Source: Fulvimarina pelagi HTCC2506 (GTDB lineage: Bacteria > Pseudomonadota > Alphaproteobacteria > Rhizobiales > Rhizobiaceae). Taken from it: 64,000 nt of DNA. Made by a program: the position numbers and the translations under genes. Below are positions 36,428 to 45,630 of the stretch, piece by piece (the first letter of the stretch is position 1; each line of letters starts with the position of its first letter). The stretch is taken from contig NZ_DS022272.1 in the NCBI RefSeq assembly GCF_000153705.1, positions 338,929 to 402,928 of the forward strand, in the 5' to 3' direction. The notes under the pieces were generated by a model. The model did not search any database and was not told the DNA's origin. It saw nothing but the letters and a program-made list of their open reading frames with translations.

Positions 36428-37225
36428 TTAGAGACGTACCCGCTCAAAAAGGCTCTGTAGCACTCGCGCGATCATCTCAAGATCACTAGGCCGGGACAGT
36501 CGGTGGTCGCCGTCTTTGACGAGCGTCAAGGTCGCATCGTCAGCGGACAGGCAGCTCATCAGCGCAAGTGCGTGATCATAGGGCACGTCGGGATCTTCCA
36601 TTCCCTGAATGATCGCAACCGGACAGCCGGTCTCGATTGGTGCATCCATGACCAGATTGGCCGCGCCGTCATCGAAAAGCGCCTTGGTGTAGATGTTAGG
36701 CTTCGCACTGTAGCTCGAAGGCTCCTCGAGACGTCCCTTCGTCGCGATGCTCTGAAGCTGGATCTCGCTCAACCTCGGCCGCATCAGCCGCTCCGTGAAA
36801 TCCGGGGCAGGTGCGAGGAGCAGAAGCCCTGAGACGGAAAAGCCGGTCTTCCCGAATCTCGCACGAGCGACGAGTTTCAGCGCGATCCAAGCTCCCATCG
36901 AGGAGCCAACGAGAAGCACGGATTTGGCGCCTGCGGCTTCGATCGCAGCCTGTGCCTCCTCGGTCCAGCGTGAGATCGTTCCGTCCTCGAACCGACCGCC
37001 CGACTCCCCGTGGCCGGAATAATCCAGACGGAGGAAGGCTCGTTTCTCGCGCTCCGCGGCTTCGAGGAGATATTCGGCTTTCGTTCCACGCATATCGGAC
37101 CGATAACCGCCGAGCCAGACGATGGTCGGTTCCTTTCCGGGAAGCGTCCGGTAGGCGATCTGCCGTGCATCTTCGTTCGCTCCGACAACGACTTTGTGGC
37201 CGAAGTCCCGTTCGCCGTCCTGCAT
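36428..37225 (-). CDS. Alpha/beta hydrolase
   Basis: A 265-residue serine hydrolase. The nucleophile elbow is VGSSMGAWIAL, the oxyanion region IVWLGGYRSDMRGTKA, the acidic residue lies in QGMEDPDVPYDHAL, and the catalytic His in KDGDHRLSRPSDL. The sequence LRLDYSGHGESGGRFEDG resembles ABHD10/mycophenolic acyl-glucuronide esterase and thioesterase relatives. AAGGAGAA at 7 bases before ATG 37225 decides the start. The frame open to 37483 runs through the tRNA-Pro gene and is not real. Substrate unknown. Confidence 0.88.
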   Translation of the reverse strand: MQDGERDFGHKVVVGANEDARQIAYRTLPGKEPTIVWLGGYRSDMRGTKAEYLLEAAEREKRAFLRLDYSGHGESGGRFEDGTISRWTEEAQAAIEAAGAKSVLLVGSSMGAWIALKLVARARFGKTGFSVSGLLLLAPAPDFTERLMRPRLSEIQLQSIATKGRLEEPSSYSAKPNIYTKALFDDGAANLVMDAPIETGCPVAIIQGMEDPDVPYDHALALMSCLSADDATLTLVKDGDHRLSRPSDLEMIARVLQSLFERVRL

Positions 37226-37405
37226 CGCGTTTCTCCTTGGCATTCCGTGCTGCGAGGGTCTTAAGAAGATCCCGCCCGGTGTCAAAGGAAGCCCTTTCGA
37301 ATTGTTCTGCGAGCACGTCCATTCGGCGCCCAGAGTAGCCTTGACTTTCGAGGTCCGCCCCTGCACATCCCTGGCGAGATAGATGGTCGCGAGAGCGAGC
37401 AGTCT

Positions 37406-37482
<77 letters not shown>

Positions 37483-37529
37483 TGCCTCGTCTTTTCGAAA
37501 GCGCCCGGTCGATTTGCGAGAGGATTGCT

Positions 37530-37835
37530 ATGGTCGCGAGGATCTACAAACCGACGCGCACCGCCATGCAGTCGGGCAAGGCCAAGACGCAGGAATGGCT
37601 GCTGATCTACGAGCCGCAGGAGCCGAAGCGGATCGATCCCCTCATGGGATACACCTCGTCTGGGGATATGCTGAGCCAGTTGCGCTTGTCTTTCGAAACA
37701 CGCGAACAGGCGGTTGAATACGCTGAACGCAACGACATCCCCTATCGTGTCGAGGAACCAAAGGAAACCAAGCGGGTCCGCGTCGCCTATGCCGACAATT
37801 TCAAGTACGACAGGCGGCAACCCTGGACGCATTGA
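37530..37835 (+). CDS. NADH dehydrogenase accessory subunit, NDUFS4-like (ETC complex I subunit)
   Basis: A 101-residue protein starting MVARIYKPTRTAMQSG, with WLLIYEP, DPLMGYTSSGDMLSQLRLSF and RRQPWTH. This is the 18-kDa/NDUFS4 family of complex I accessory proteins found in alphaproteobacteria and mitochondria. It stabilises the NADH-oxidising arm. GAGAGGA precedes ATG 37530; an upstream frame from 37482 is not needed. The gene lies between tRNA-Pro and tRNA-Arg, away from the nuo operon. Confidence 0.9.
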   Translation: MVARIYKPTRTAMQSGKAKTQEWLLIYEPQEPKRIDPLMGYTSSGDMLSQLRLSFETREQAVEYAERNDIPYRVEEPKETKRVRVAYADNFKYDRRQPWTH

Positions 37836-37890
37836 TAGGTCGATCTTGGCCGCGTGATATTCCGCGTCGACGATCTATCATTGTGCAAAC

Positions 37891-37967
37891 GGTCCCATAG
37901 CTCAGCTGGATAGAGCAACGGCCTTCTAAGCCGTAGGTCCCAGGTTCGAATCCTGGTGGGATCGCCA
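37891..37967 (+). tRNA. tRNA-Arg (anticodon UCU)
   Basis: A 77-nt cloverleaf. The acceptor GGTCCCA pairs with TGGGATC (one G-U), discriminator G, encoded CCA. Anticodon arm ACGGC-CTTCTAA-GCCGT carries anticodon TCT, reading AGA/AGG codons. D-loop AGCTGGAT and T-arm GGTTCGAATCC are standard. Confidence 0.97.
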
Positions 37968-38066
37968 TTTCTGCGCCGGCCTTTCTGAAATACTGTTAAT
38001 ATGACGTTTCGATCGAGCTCGAATAGTTTGTCTGCCGACGCCAGTCGGCAAACACGGAGTGAACCC

Positions 38067-38531
38067 ATGACCATGCGGCTAAGGTCGAGACTAGGTGCGA
38101 TAATCGGGATCGGTACGCTCGCCCTCATTTCGGCAACGTTTTTGGCACATGCCGGCGAGGCCATGAAAGTATACTCCTCGCCCACCTGTGGGTGCTGTGC
38201 CGCCTGGGTGCGGCATGTTGAGGATGCTGGTTTCACCGTCGAGGTTGAGCATCTCGGCATGGCTGACCTCAACGCGCAGAAAGAGGCAGCAGGTTTGACG
38301 CCCAAGCACGCCTCCTGCCACACCGGCCTGATCGATGGTTATGCGATCGAGGGTCATGTTCCAGCCGCGGAGATAAAGCGTCTCTTGACCGAGAAACCCG
38401 ATGCCATCGGTCTCTCGGTACCAGGTATGCCGGCGGATGCACCGGGTATGGGATCCGGTGACACGCCGTACGAAGTGCTGCTCGTCAAGGAAAACGGGTC
38501 GAGCGAAGTCTTCGCGCGCTATCCACGCTGA
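38067..38531 (+). CDS. DUF411 exported protein (copper-linked)
   Basis: A 154-residue protein with a signal peptide (about residues 1-30, ending in ATFLAHAGE). MKVYSSPTCGCCAAWVRHVEDAGFTV is the DUF411 CxCC core; CHTGLIDGYAIEGHVPAAEIKRLL and GLSVPGMPADAPGM follow. DUF411 proteins occur beside copper resistance genes and probably bind Cu in the periplasm. ATG 38067 follows ACGGAG. The neighbour on one side is tRNA-Arg and on the other the convergent membrane gene, so no copper operon is visible. Confidence 0.86.
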   Translation: MTMRLRSRLGAIIGIGTLALISATFLAHAGEAMKVYSSPTCGCCAAWVRHVEDAGFTVEVEHLGMADLNAQKEAAGLTPKHASCHTGLIDGYAIEGHVPAAEIKRLLTEKPDAIGLSVPGMPADAPGMGSGDTPYEVLLVKENGSSEVFARYPR

Positions 38532-38621
38532 TCCTGAGCCCGCTCGCAGCGAGCTGCTCTGCAGTTGAGTTGCTGCGCTGCACCGTCGGTCGTTGCACGA
38601 CGGTAGCCGTTTCCGTTTCGC

Positions 38622-40334
38622 CTATTCTTTGATCAGACCGTCCCAACAAGGTGAGATCGCGATGCGCTGGCGTACGGAGAGGACCGGTTCATAGAAGGCG
38701 TAGAGCTCGTCGTTGGCGCTGGTGACCGGGCATTTCGGATAAAGTACGAGATCTGTCGCTTCGAGCTCGGCGAGAACCGCGTCGCTCGGTTCCGGAACCG
38801 TGCGGGTGGGATCAGCGCCGATCGGTAAGCCTTTTGGTGCGCTGCGATCCATCAGATAGGGAAACGGGTTGGTGAAGTTGAGGCTGAAAATTGTCTCAAA
38901 GCGCACATCATTCGCCGTTTCGTAGGCTTTGATCGCGGCAACGCCTTCGGAGACTGCGCGCAGCCAAGTGAGCTGGGTGTCCTGTTCGGTGTAGAAGGTG
39001 AAGCTCGGCAGAAGCTTCCTGTCCGCGTAGCCTTGGAAAGTGTCTGGATACCGCTTGTACAGATCGAGAACGGTGGCCGAGCGTTCGACGATTTCCTGCC
39101 GCTGGCTCACTTGGTCGAGCGTCTTCATGTAAGGCAGGTCCATCGAGACATATTGCAGCTGACCGACGGCGGCGCGCGCAGCATTATGGATGGTCGAGAC
39201 CGCACTCGGCAGCGTCGTCGCGGCCGCAAGCGTCAAGCAGATGAGGCGAATTTTGCCCTTCTGCCGCCTGATATCAACGATGATTGCTAGGACTACTGGC
39301 CAGATGAATACGAAGGGTTGGCTCCCTGTGTTCTGAGTCTCGAAAAAGAGACCGGCAAAAAGCGCGATGCCTAGCCAGATCGGGCCGCGATCGCAGAGCG
39401 CATTGAGGCGCGCAAGGCTCGTTTCGCGAACGAGGTCGCGCATTCCCGCAAGCAAATCCTTTCGCTCGGCGTAAAACAACGCGAGGCACAGAAGAGCGGC
39501 CGAGGCACAGATGCCGAAATGGAGGGATCCCGCCTGCAGAAAGCGCTGAAGGAGCACGCCGTCGTTCATGATTGCGAGCGTCGTCAGGTCGGCGACATAA
39601 GCCGACGTCACGCCGGTCGCGAGTTCAAGGCCGAGAAGGAGAACCGCGAAGCCCGCGAGGATGACAAAACCCTCGCTGATTCGAACACGGCCGGCAAGGA
39701 CTGCGAAAGCGCAGAGAAGCCCGCCCGAGACGAAGCCGGTGATTTTTGTCAGGAAGAGCGCCGTCATCGTACCGATCAAAACCGCAACGATAACGGTTCG
39801 GTTGGTCGCAAAGAGAAGGGCCGCAGTCAGCACATAGAGGAGGTGAATAGACTGGCGGTTATAGTAACCGAAGCCGTCGATGCCCGGATAGGACGAATAG
39901 GGGGTGCCGTTGATCGGCAGGGCGACGAACAGAAGAAACGGCAGAAGTAGCGCGAGCGCGGCGGTGCGTGAGCGTTGGTCAACATCAGCAAGGACCGCCG
40001 CCAGGAGGGGAGCGGCAATGAGAAGTATCATGTACTGGGCGAGCAGCGCCGGCTGAGCTTGCTTGAAAATTCCGTTTAGAAAGGCAAAAAGCCAGTAGCC
40101 AAGCGGACCGGCCGGAGCAAAGAAATCGACTGAGGGCATCTGGCCGTCGTGAAGTCGATTTGCAGCATCGAAATAGATGAATGTATCCCAATAGAACGGA
40201 CCGATCGGCACCGTGATGGGAAACGTGAGAAGCGTAAAGAGAAGGGCCGTTGCGAGGCCAAGAAGGAGCGTCGGCAGGGTGAAGCCCAACCGAGATCCGG
40301 TGAGGCGCTCGGGCTGGCTGGTGATATCGGACAT
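38622..40334 (-). CDS. Polytopic membrane protein, GT-C glycosyltransferase-like
   Basis: A 570-residue protein with about ten membrane helices in residues 15-370 and a soluble C-terminal part of about 200 residues. The first periplasmic loop, YWDTFIYFDAANRLHDGQMPSVDFFAPAGPLGYWLF, has the layout of GT-C transferases (Asp in the first loop, GPLxY before the next helix). Such enzymes use polyprenol-linked sugars. The typical donor or acceptor cannot be inferred, and I do not recognise a named family. It converges on the DUF411 gene. Confidence 0.65.
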   Translation of the reverse strand: MSDITSQPERLTGSRLGFTLPTLLLGLATALLFTLLTFPITVPIGPFYWDTFIYFDAANRLHDGQMPSVDFFAPAGPLGYWLFAFLNGIFKQAQPALLAQYMILLIAAPLLAAVLADVDQRSRTAALALLLPFLLFVALPINGTPYSSYPGIDGFGYYNRQSIHLLYVLTAALLFATNRTVIVAVLIGTMTALFLTKITGFVSGGLLCAFAVLAGRVRISEGFVILAGFAVLLLGLELATGVTSAYVADLTTLAIMNDGVLLQRFLQAGSLHFGICASAALLCLALFYAERKDLLAGMRDLVRETSLARLNALCDRGPIWLGIALFAGLFFETQNTGSQPFVFIWPVVLAIIVDIRRQKGKIRLICLTLAAATTLPSAVSTIHNAARAAVGQLQYVSMDLPYMKTLDQVSQRQEIVERSATVLDLYKRYPDTFQGYADRKLLPSFTFYTEQDTQLTWLRAVSEGVAAIKAYETANDVRFETIFSLNFTNPFPYLMDRSAPKGLPIGADPTRTVPEPSDAVLAELEATDLVLYPKCPVTSANDELYAFYEPVLSVRQRIAISPCWDGLIKE

Positions 40335-40561
40335 CGGCTGAAATTGTCTCGGGACGGAAACGGACGAGACCCAGCATGCGAGGTCGCCGTTAGGGAACCG
40401 TTACCGAAGGTAGAATCGGACGGCGGCCAAAGGCAAAGATCGACCGTTCCGACTGGTTTGCGTGCAGCTTTCACCCAGACCGCTTGCCACAATCGACATG
40501 ACTGCTAATCGGGGAAACCACCGCTAGCTGTCCGATTCCTTCTCCAAGAAGCAATGTCGCA

Positions 40562-41365
40562 ATGACCTTTTCGCTTACCACCTGGAATATCAACTCCGTG
40601 CGCTTGCGCGCCGAAAGCGTTGTGAAGTTTCTCAAAATGGAACAGCCCGACGTCCTATGCCTGCAGGAGACGAAGTGCACGAACGAGCAGTTCCCCCATG
40701 CGGCCTTCGAAGGGCTCGGCTACGATCACGTCGCTCTACACGGGCAGAAGGGTTATCATGGGGTTGCCGTGCTCTCGAAACTCCCGTTCGAAGACGTCGT
40801 GCGCCAGGATTTCTGCGAGGTAGGCGATGCTCGCCATCTTTCGGTAAAACTCAAGGTCGCAGACCGAGCGATCCGGGTCCACAATCTATACGTTCCCGCC
40901 GGTGGCGACGAGCCGGATGCAGAGGTAAATCCGAAGTTCGGACACAAGCTGCAATTCATTGAGGAAATGAGGAAGATGCGAGCCGAAGGGGAGGCGGGTG
41001 TCTCTGCTCTCCTTTGCGGAGATCTCAATATCGCGCCCTACGAGAGCGATGTCTGGTCGCATAAACAGATGCTGAAGATCGTTTCCCACACGCCGGTGGA
41101 GACGAGCGGCCTACTTACGGCGATGTCGGAGGGAGGCTGGACCGATCTCATGAGACGTCATGTTCCGATGGAAGAAAAGCTCTTTACCTGGTGGAGCTAC
41201 CGCGCCAAGGACTGGGCGGCCTCCAATCGCGGACGGCGGCTCGACCATGTTTGGGGATCAGCCGATCTCGCCGCGAGACTCTCGGACGTGAACGTGCTGA
41301 CCGATGCGCGCGGATGGGAACGCCCGTCGGACCATGTGCCGGTGACTGCGAGTTTCGCGCTCTGA
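40562..41365 (+). CDS. xthA: Exodeoxyribonuclease III
   Basis: A 267-residue AP endonuclease/3'-5' exonuclease of the endonuclease/exonuclease/phosphatase fold. Catalytic motifs are TWNINSVRLR, LCLQETKC, GDLNIAPYESDVW and DHVPV, with the family's W-SYR (WWSYRAKDWAASNRGRRLDHVW) near the end. It initiates repair at abasic sites. The ATG at 40562 opens MTFSLTTWNIN. Length is standard. Confidence 0.96.
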   Translation: MTFSLTTWNINSVRLRAESVVKFLKMEQPDVLCLQETKCTNEQFPHAAFEGLGYDHVALHGQKGYHGVAVLSKLPFEDVVRQDFCEVGDARHLSVKLKVADRAIRVHNLYVPAGGDEPDAEVNPKFGHKLQFIEEMRKMRAEGEAGVSALLCGDLNIAPYESDVWSHKQMLKIVSHTPVETSGLLTAMSEGGWTDLMRRHVPMEEKLFTWWSYRAKDWAASNRGRRLDHVWGSADLAARLSDVNVLTDARGWERPSDHVPVTASFAL

Positions 41366-41378
41366 TGCCTGCGAAACT

Positions 41379-41633
41379 CTAACGCCACCGATTGGACAGT
41401 TTGGCCGCTTCGGCGTCGCGGGCTTCGGTGAAGCCGAGAAGCCAAAGCTGGGCCCGCGTGGACGAACCCGGATAGGGGCAGGCGCCTTCATTTTTTCCGG
41501 TCTTGAATGCGGCTCGCCCGGCCTGATGAAAGACGCGTTCGGCCTTCGCCCTGTCAATCGCTTCCGCGAGAGTGGGCTGTCCAGCCGTGTTTGCAGGCGT
41601 CCTAGCCTGTCTCGTCTGTATTTCGTCGCGCAT
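41379..41633 (-). CDS. Rmf/CrpP-fold small protein
   Basis: An 84-residue protein whose middle part, FHQAGRAAFKTGKNEGACPYPGSSTRAQLWLLGFTEAR, matches the ribosome-modulation-factor/CrpP fold (aromatic-Q-x-G...CPY...W-x-x-G). Rmf converts ribosomes into inactive 100S dimers in stationary phase; relatives in alphaproteobacteria are mostly uncharacterised. The chosen ATG is 41633, although the upstream ribosome site is weak and the frame remains open to 41717. The gene converges with xthA, leaving 13 bases between the stops. Confidence 0.62.
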   Translation of the reverse strand: MRDEIQTRQARTPANTAGQPTLAEAIDRAKAERVFHQAGRAAFKTGKNEGACPYPGSSTRAQLWLLGFTEARDAEAAKLSNRWR

Positions 41634-41955
41634 GTTGATGACACCGTACTCGAACAACAGGACGACGAGCCGAAGCAGCCGCCGCTTTCCGCAACCGCTC
41701 GACCAAGGCAGCCGCACCGACGATTTTCGTCAAATGCGGTTGCTCAAATACTAATGAACGCGAAAATTTGTGGAAATGCGAGTCATTGTTGGTCGCCAGA
41801 CAGAGTCACTCAATTGACAAAGCGCTTCCCGGGGTTTGCCGCCGTTCCTCTGGGTATGTCCGAAAACCGCGCCGAGCCATTCGACGACGACTTTGGCCGA
41901 CTTCGAAAAGGTTGTGTTGGCATATCCCGAGCGGCGGACCAGCGCCTTCGCGCAC
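41634..41955. other. Intergenic region between glpK and the Rmf-like gene
   Basis: 322 bases, containing the 3' flank of glpK and the leader of the Rmf-like gene (both minus strand). Short frames here are shadows of glpK in other phases. No terminator or gene is evident. Confidence 0.5.
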
Positions 41956-43443
41956 TCACGCAGCCAGGGTGCGTCTGATCGCGTTCTCCCAAAGGGCCAG
42001 CCGCCGTCCCCGCTCGACGGCTGCCATTTGCGGCTCGAACCTGCGTTCCAGCCGCCACCGTTCGGTAAATCCGTGCCGGTCCGGCCAAACGCCGGCCGAG
42101 TGTCCGGCAATCCACGCGGCGCCGAGGGCGGTGGTCTCGAGAACGATGGGTCGATCGACCGGCGCATCCAGAAGATCGGCAAGGCGCTGCATCGTCCAGT
42201 CGCTGGCGACCATGCCACCGTCGACACGCAGAACCGTGTCCTTCGCACCTGAAAAATCCTGCTTCATAGCCCGCAGGAGATCGGCTGTCTGAAAGCAGGT
42301 GGCCTCCAGCGCAGCGCGGGCGATCTCTTTCGGACCGGACTTGCGCGTAAGCCCGTAGATCGCCCCGCGGGCTTCTGCGTTCCACCAGGGGGCGCCGAGC
42401 CCCGTAAAAGCGGGAACCATAATTACATCCTGGTTGTCGTCCGCTTCATCCGCCATCGAGCCGGTCTGTTCGGCGCGGTCAACCACGCCCAGGCCGTCGC
42501 GCAGCCATTGAACAGCCGCGCCGGCGACGAAGATCGAGCCTTCGAGTGCGTAGGTGGTGTGGCCGGAGAGCCGGTAAGCGATTGTTGTGAGCAGTCTACT
42601 CGTCGAGGGCACGCGTTCCGAACCGGTGTTGAGAACTGCGAAGCAGCCCGTCCCGTAAGTGCTCTTCAACATGCCTGGCTCGAAGCAGGCTTGGCCGAGT
42701 GTAGCGGCATGCTGATCGCCGGCGATCCCACGGATTGGGATGGCTGCGCCGAAGAGCGAGGCATCGGTCACGCCGAAGTCTCCGTCGCAGTCCTTCACTT
42801 CAGGAAGCATCGCGCGCGGCACGCGTAGAAGCTTTAGAAGATCGTCGTCCCAGGTGTTGGCTGAGATGTCGAAAAGCTGGGTACGGCAGGCATTGGTCGT
42901 ATCCGTCGCATGTATCCTGCCGCCAGTGAGTCGCCAGAGGAGGAAGGTGTCGATAGTGCCGAAGGCGAGATCGCCGGCCTCAGCTTTCTCGCGCGCACCA
43001 TTCACGTGGTCGAGCATCCAGGCGATCTTGGTCCCGGAGAAATAGGGGTCGATCAGGAGCCCCGTCTTTTGAGTGATCAGCTCTTCTGCGCCGTCGTTCT
43101 GGAGGCTTCGGCAGATATCTGCAGTTCGACGATCCTGCCAGACGATGGCATTGTGGATAGGCTTGCCTGTCGCGCGATCCCAGGTCAGCACCGTCTCGCG
43201 CTGGTTCGTTATACCAATTCCGGCGATGTCTGAGGCCGATAGAGAGGCGTCGCTCAAAGCGGTGCGGACAGTCTCGACAACTGAATGCCAGATATCCTCC
43301 GGATCGTGTTCGACCCAACCTGAACGAGGAAAATACTGCGCAAATTCCTGCTGGCCGACGCCGACCACACGAAAGTGGTCGTCGAAGACGATCGCCCGGG
43401 ATGAGGTTGTGCCCTGATCGATCGCGAGTACATAGCCGGACAT
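41956..43443 (-). CDS. glpK: Glycerol kinase
   Basis: A 495-residue FGGY-family kinase phosphorylating glycerol to glycerol 3-phosphate. The ATP/phosphate-binding loop is [13 protein letters not shown] (residues 8-20). Also visible are [33 protein letters not shown] and [14 protein letters not shown], which are diagnostic for GlpK. GGAGGAAC precedes the ATG. No glpF, glpD or regulator is adjacent, so the gene stands alone. Confidence 0.96.
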   Translation of the reverse strand: MSGYVLAIDQGTTSSRAIVFDDHFRVVGVGQQEFAQYFPRSGWVEHDPEDIWHSVVETVRTALSDASLSASDIAGIGITNQRETVLTWDRATGKPIHNAIVWQDRRTADICRSLQNDGAEELITQKTGLLIDPYFSGTKIAWMLDHVNGAREKAEAGDLAFGTIDTFLLWRLTGGRIHATDTTNACRTQLFDISANTWDDDLLKLLRVPRAMLPEVKDCDGDFGVTDASLFGAAIPIRGIAGDQHAATLGQACFEPGMLKSTYGTGCFAVLNTGSERVPSTSRLLTTIAYRLSGHTTYALEGSIFVAGAAVQWLRDGLGVVDRAEQTGSMADEADDNQDVIMVPAFTGLGAPWWNAEARGAIYGLTRKSGPKEIARAALEATCFQTADLLRAMKQDFSGAKDTVLRVDGGMVASDWTMQRLADLLDAPVDRPIVLETTALGAAWIAGHSAGVWPDRHGFTERWRLERRFEPQMAAVERGRRLALWENAIRRTLAA

Positions 43444-43654
43444 ACTGGTTCCTCCTCCAACTTGATCCAGTGCAAACAGCCATTACGGCGATCGACGCGA
43501 TGCGCAAGGGCGCGCGCCGATATTGATGGACCGATGGAGGGGCGACCGGGCGCCATCTGTCTGTCTACAAATGACAATTCGTGATCGGCCGTCCGGAACG
43601 TATCTGCCCGTTGCGTATTCTTGTCTCATCGTAAACAGACAGGATGATGATCCT

Positions 43655-43984
43655 ATGAAACGTCTTATCGTTGCAATGCTCGCTTCTGCCTTCGTGGCGG
43701 GTCCGGCTTTGGCACAGACGTCGACGACGACGACCGTAACGGAGACCACGGTGGTTGAGCAGCCCCAGGTCGAGGAGATTAGAACCTATGTCGTCGACCA
43801 GTCCGTCGAGTCTGTCGCTGCACCCGAGGGCGTGACGATCTCTGTCGGGACAGCGCTGCCGGAACCGGTGCCACTGTACAAGCTTCCGGAGGGTGTGGCT
43901 CCGCCCACGTACCAGTATACTGTGGTTGACGGACAGACGGTTCTCGTCGATGAAAACCGATCGATCGTTCAGATCATAAACTGA
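43655..43984 (+). CDS. DUF1236 exported protein
   Basis: A 109-residue protein. The signal peptide MKRLIVAMLASAFVAGPALAQ is cleaved before a Thr-rich stretch (TSTTTTVTETTV). The mature C-terminus has PVPLYKLPEGV and YQYTVVDGQTVLVDENRSIVQII, the repeat of DUF1236 proteins in Hyphomicrobiales. Role unknown; probably periplasmic or outer-surface. AGGATGAT lies before ATG 43655. A strong terminator follows at 44002. Confidence 0.82.
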   Translation: MKRLIVAMLASAFVAGPALAQTSTTTTVTETTVVEQPQVEEIRTYVVDQSVESVAAPEGVTISVGTALPEPVPLYKLPEGVAPPTYQYTVVDGQTVLVDENRSIVQIIN

Positions 43985-44001
43985 CTTGCAACAGGCAAAG
44001 C

Positions 44002-44027
44002 AAAGGGCCCTCCGCGGGCCCTTTTTT
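44002..44027 (+). terminator. Rho-independent terminator after the DUF1236 gene
   Basis: A perfect 9-bp stem AAAGGGCCC/GGGCCCTTT with loop TCCGC, ending in a run of six T. It lies 18 bases after the stop codon and can also work on the minus strand, where it has AAAGGG/T-rich symmetry. Confidence 0.9.
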
Positions 44028-44068
44028 GCGCTGATCGCCCCGAGAATCCATCGACGGCTTACAGTCGT

Positions 44069-44839
44069 TCAGAGCACTCCAGAAAACTTGTCCGCGATGC
44101 GTCGGGTCTCGGCTTCGCGCCATTCGGCATCTCGTTCGTTTCTTGGCTGATCGATTACGTGAACCCCGCGCACCGTCGATGGGCGTTCAGTCAGGAAGAT
44201 GATGCGGTCGGATAAATGCACAGCTTCCCGCAAATTGTGAGTGACCATCAGCGCGGTCGTTCGACGGGCGGACCATACCTCGATAAGGAGGCGGCGCAGG
44301 CGCGTGGCAGTCATCTCGTCGAGGGAAACGAAAGGCTCGTCGAGGAGCAGAAGGCTGGGGCGGATGGCGAAGGCGCGAGCGAGAGCGACGCGGCGCGCAA
44401 GGCCAAGAGAGAGTTCGGTGGGAAACCGGCCGCGCATCTCCGAGAGACCGACGATTGCGAAGAGATCGTCGAGATTTTCGCCCTCCACCGCGGCGGAAAG
44501 TGCGAGACGAATATTCTGCTCCACGGTACGCCAGGGCAGAAGCCGAGGTTCTTGAAATACGGCGGCGATCCTGCCGTCCGGATCAGGCCGCGACACCCCG
44601 CCCTCGAAATGTCGGTCTAGCCCAAGCACGATGCGCAAGGCTGTCGTCTTGCCGCAACCAGATGGGCCGATGAGCGTGGTGAACGACCCCGCCGGTGCCT
44701 CAAATGCGATGTCTTCAATGGCGTGTACCAAAACCCCGTCGGCGCCCTCAAAGGTCTTACCCGTGATGGATACCCGAAGCGGGCGGGAGGCATTCGTCGG
44801 TGCGGTAATGTTCGTCTCGTGCCTCAAGTTCGGCGCCAC
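44069..44839 (-). CDS. ABC transporter ATP-binding protein (nitrate/sulfonate/taurine family)
   Basis: A 256-residue ATPase. Walker A is GPSGCGKTT, the signature motif ELSLGLARRVALARA replaces the usual LSGGxxQR (a degenerate SLGLARR form), and Walker B is LLLLDEPFVSLD. It belongs to the SsuB/TauB/NrtD group. It overlaps the permease gene by 16 bases, so the three genes (binding protein, permease, ATPase) are one operon. The altered signature is noteworthy but seen in some family members. Confidence 0.86.
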   Translation of the reverse strand: MAPNLRHETNITAPTNASRPLRVSITGKTFEGADGVLVHAIEDIAFEAPAGSFTTLIGPSGCGKTTALRIVLGLDRHFEGGVSRPDPDGRIAAVFQEPRLLPWRTVEQNIRLALSAAVEGENLDDLFAIVGLSEMRGRFPTELSLGLARRVALARAFAIRPSLLLLDEPFVSLDEMTATRLRRLLIEVWSARRTTALMVTHNLREAVHLSDRIIFLTERPSTVRGVHVIDQPRNERDAEWREAETRRIADKFSGVL

Positions 44840-45630
44840 CGGGTCGCATGTGCCTCCAGTGGCTGAACGATCAGAAGTTCGATCAGGAGCATGACTGCAA
44901 CGAACGCCAGCGTGTAGGCGAGGATGCCGGCGACGTCGAAAAGCTGGAAGTAGAGATTGATCTGAAACCCTACGCCGTCGGAACGGCCTAGAAGTTCGAC
45001 GACGAGCGCGATCTTCCAGATCAGAGCGAGGCCGGAGCGCGAAGCTGCAGCAAAATAGGGTTGGAGTTGCGGAAGAACGACATGTCGCAGACGCTTCATC
45101 GCACCGAAGCGATAGACTTCCGCCATTTCTGTTAGGTCGCGGTCGAGAGCTCGCGCCCCTTCACGCATTGTCACGACGACGTTGGGAATCTTGTTGACCG
45201 CGATCGCGCCGATGGCGGCCACTTCGTTGAGGCCGAACCAGATATAGGCGAGCACGATGACGACGAGCGCCGGGATATTGAGAAAGAGGATCAACCATGG
45301 ATCGAAGAAGCGATTTGCCTCTCGGCTGATGCCGAGGGCGATCCCGATAGCCGAGCCGATCACCATCGCGGCGACGAAAGCGAAGAACACTCGCATCAGC
45401 GTCATGGCGAGATGAAACCAGAGTTCGCCGGTCGCCGCATCACGCCAGAAAGCGTCGAAGACGGCAGGGGGGGTGGGCAGAACGCGGCTGTCAGCGATGA
45501 CGGCAACCACCCACCAGATCACCAGGAGGCCGAGGAGGGAGAGCGCAGTCACCGCCTTCGGCGTCAGGGAGCGCGTAGCACGCCGATTTGTGCCTTCCTC
45601 GTTGGCCGTCCCTCCAGCGTCAATCGCCAT
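44824..45630 (-). CDS. ABC transporter permease (SsuC/TauC-type)
   Basis: A 268-residue inner-membrane permease with six membrane helices. VNKIPNVVVTMREGARALDRDLTEMAEVYRFGAMKRL is the EAA loop of the sulfonate/nitrate/taurine family. It overlaps the binding-protein gene upstream by 11 bases. Substrate is not indicated by any linked catabolic gene. Confidence 0.86.
   Translation of the reverse strand: MAIDAGGTANEEGTNRRATRSLTPKAVTALSLLGLLVIWWVVAVIADSRVLPTPPAVFDAFWRDAATGELWFHLAMTLMRVFFAFVAAMVIGSAIGIALGISREANRFFDPWLILFLNIPALVVIVLAYIWFGLNEVAAIGAIAVNKIPNVVVTMREGARALDRDLTEMAEVYRFGAMKRLRHVVLPQLQPYFAAASRSGLALIWKIALVVELLGRSDGVGFQINLYFQLFDVAGILAYTLAFVAVMLLIELLIVQPLEAHATRWRRT

Noticed and set aside
38532..38621. 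Hairpin-like ACCGTCG/CGACGGT sequence between convergent genes
   Set aside because: Loop and stem are ambiguous and no T-run follows.
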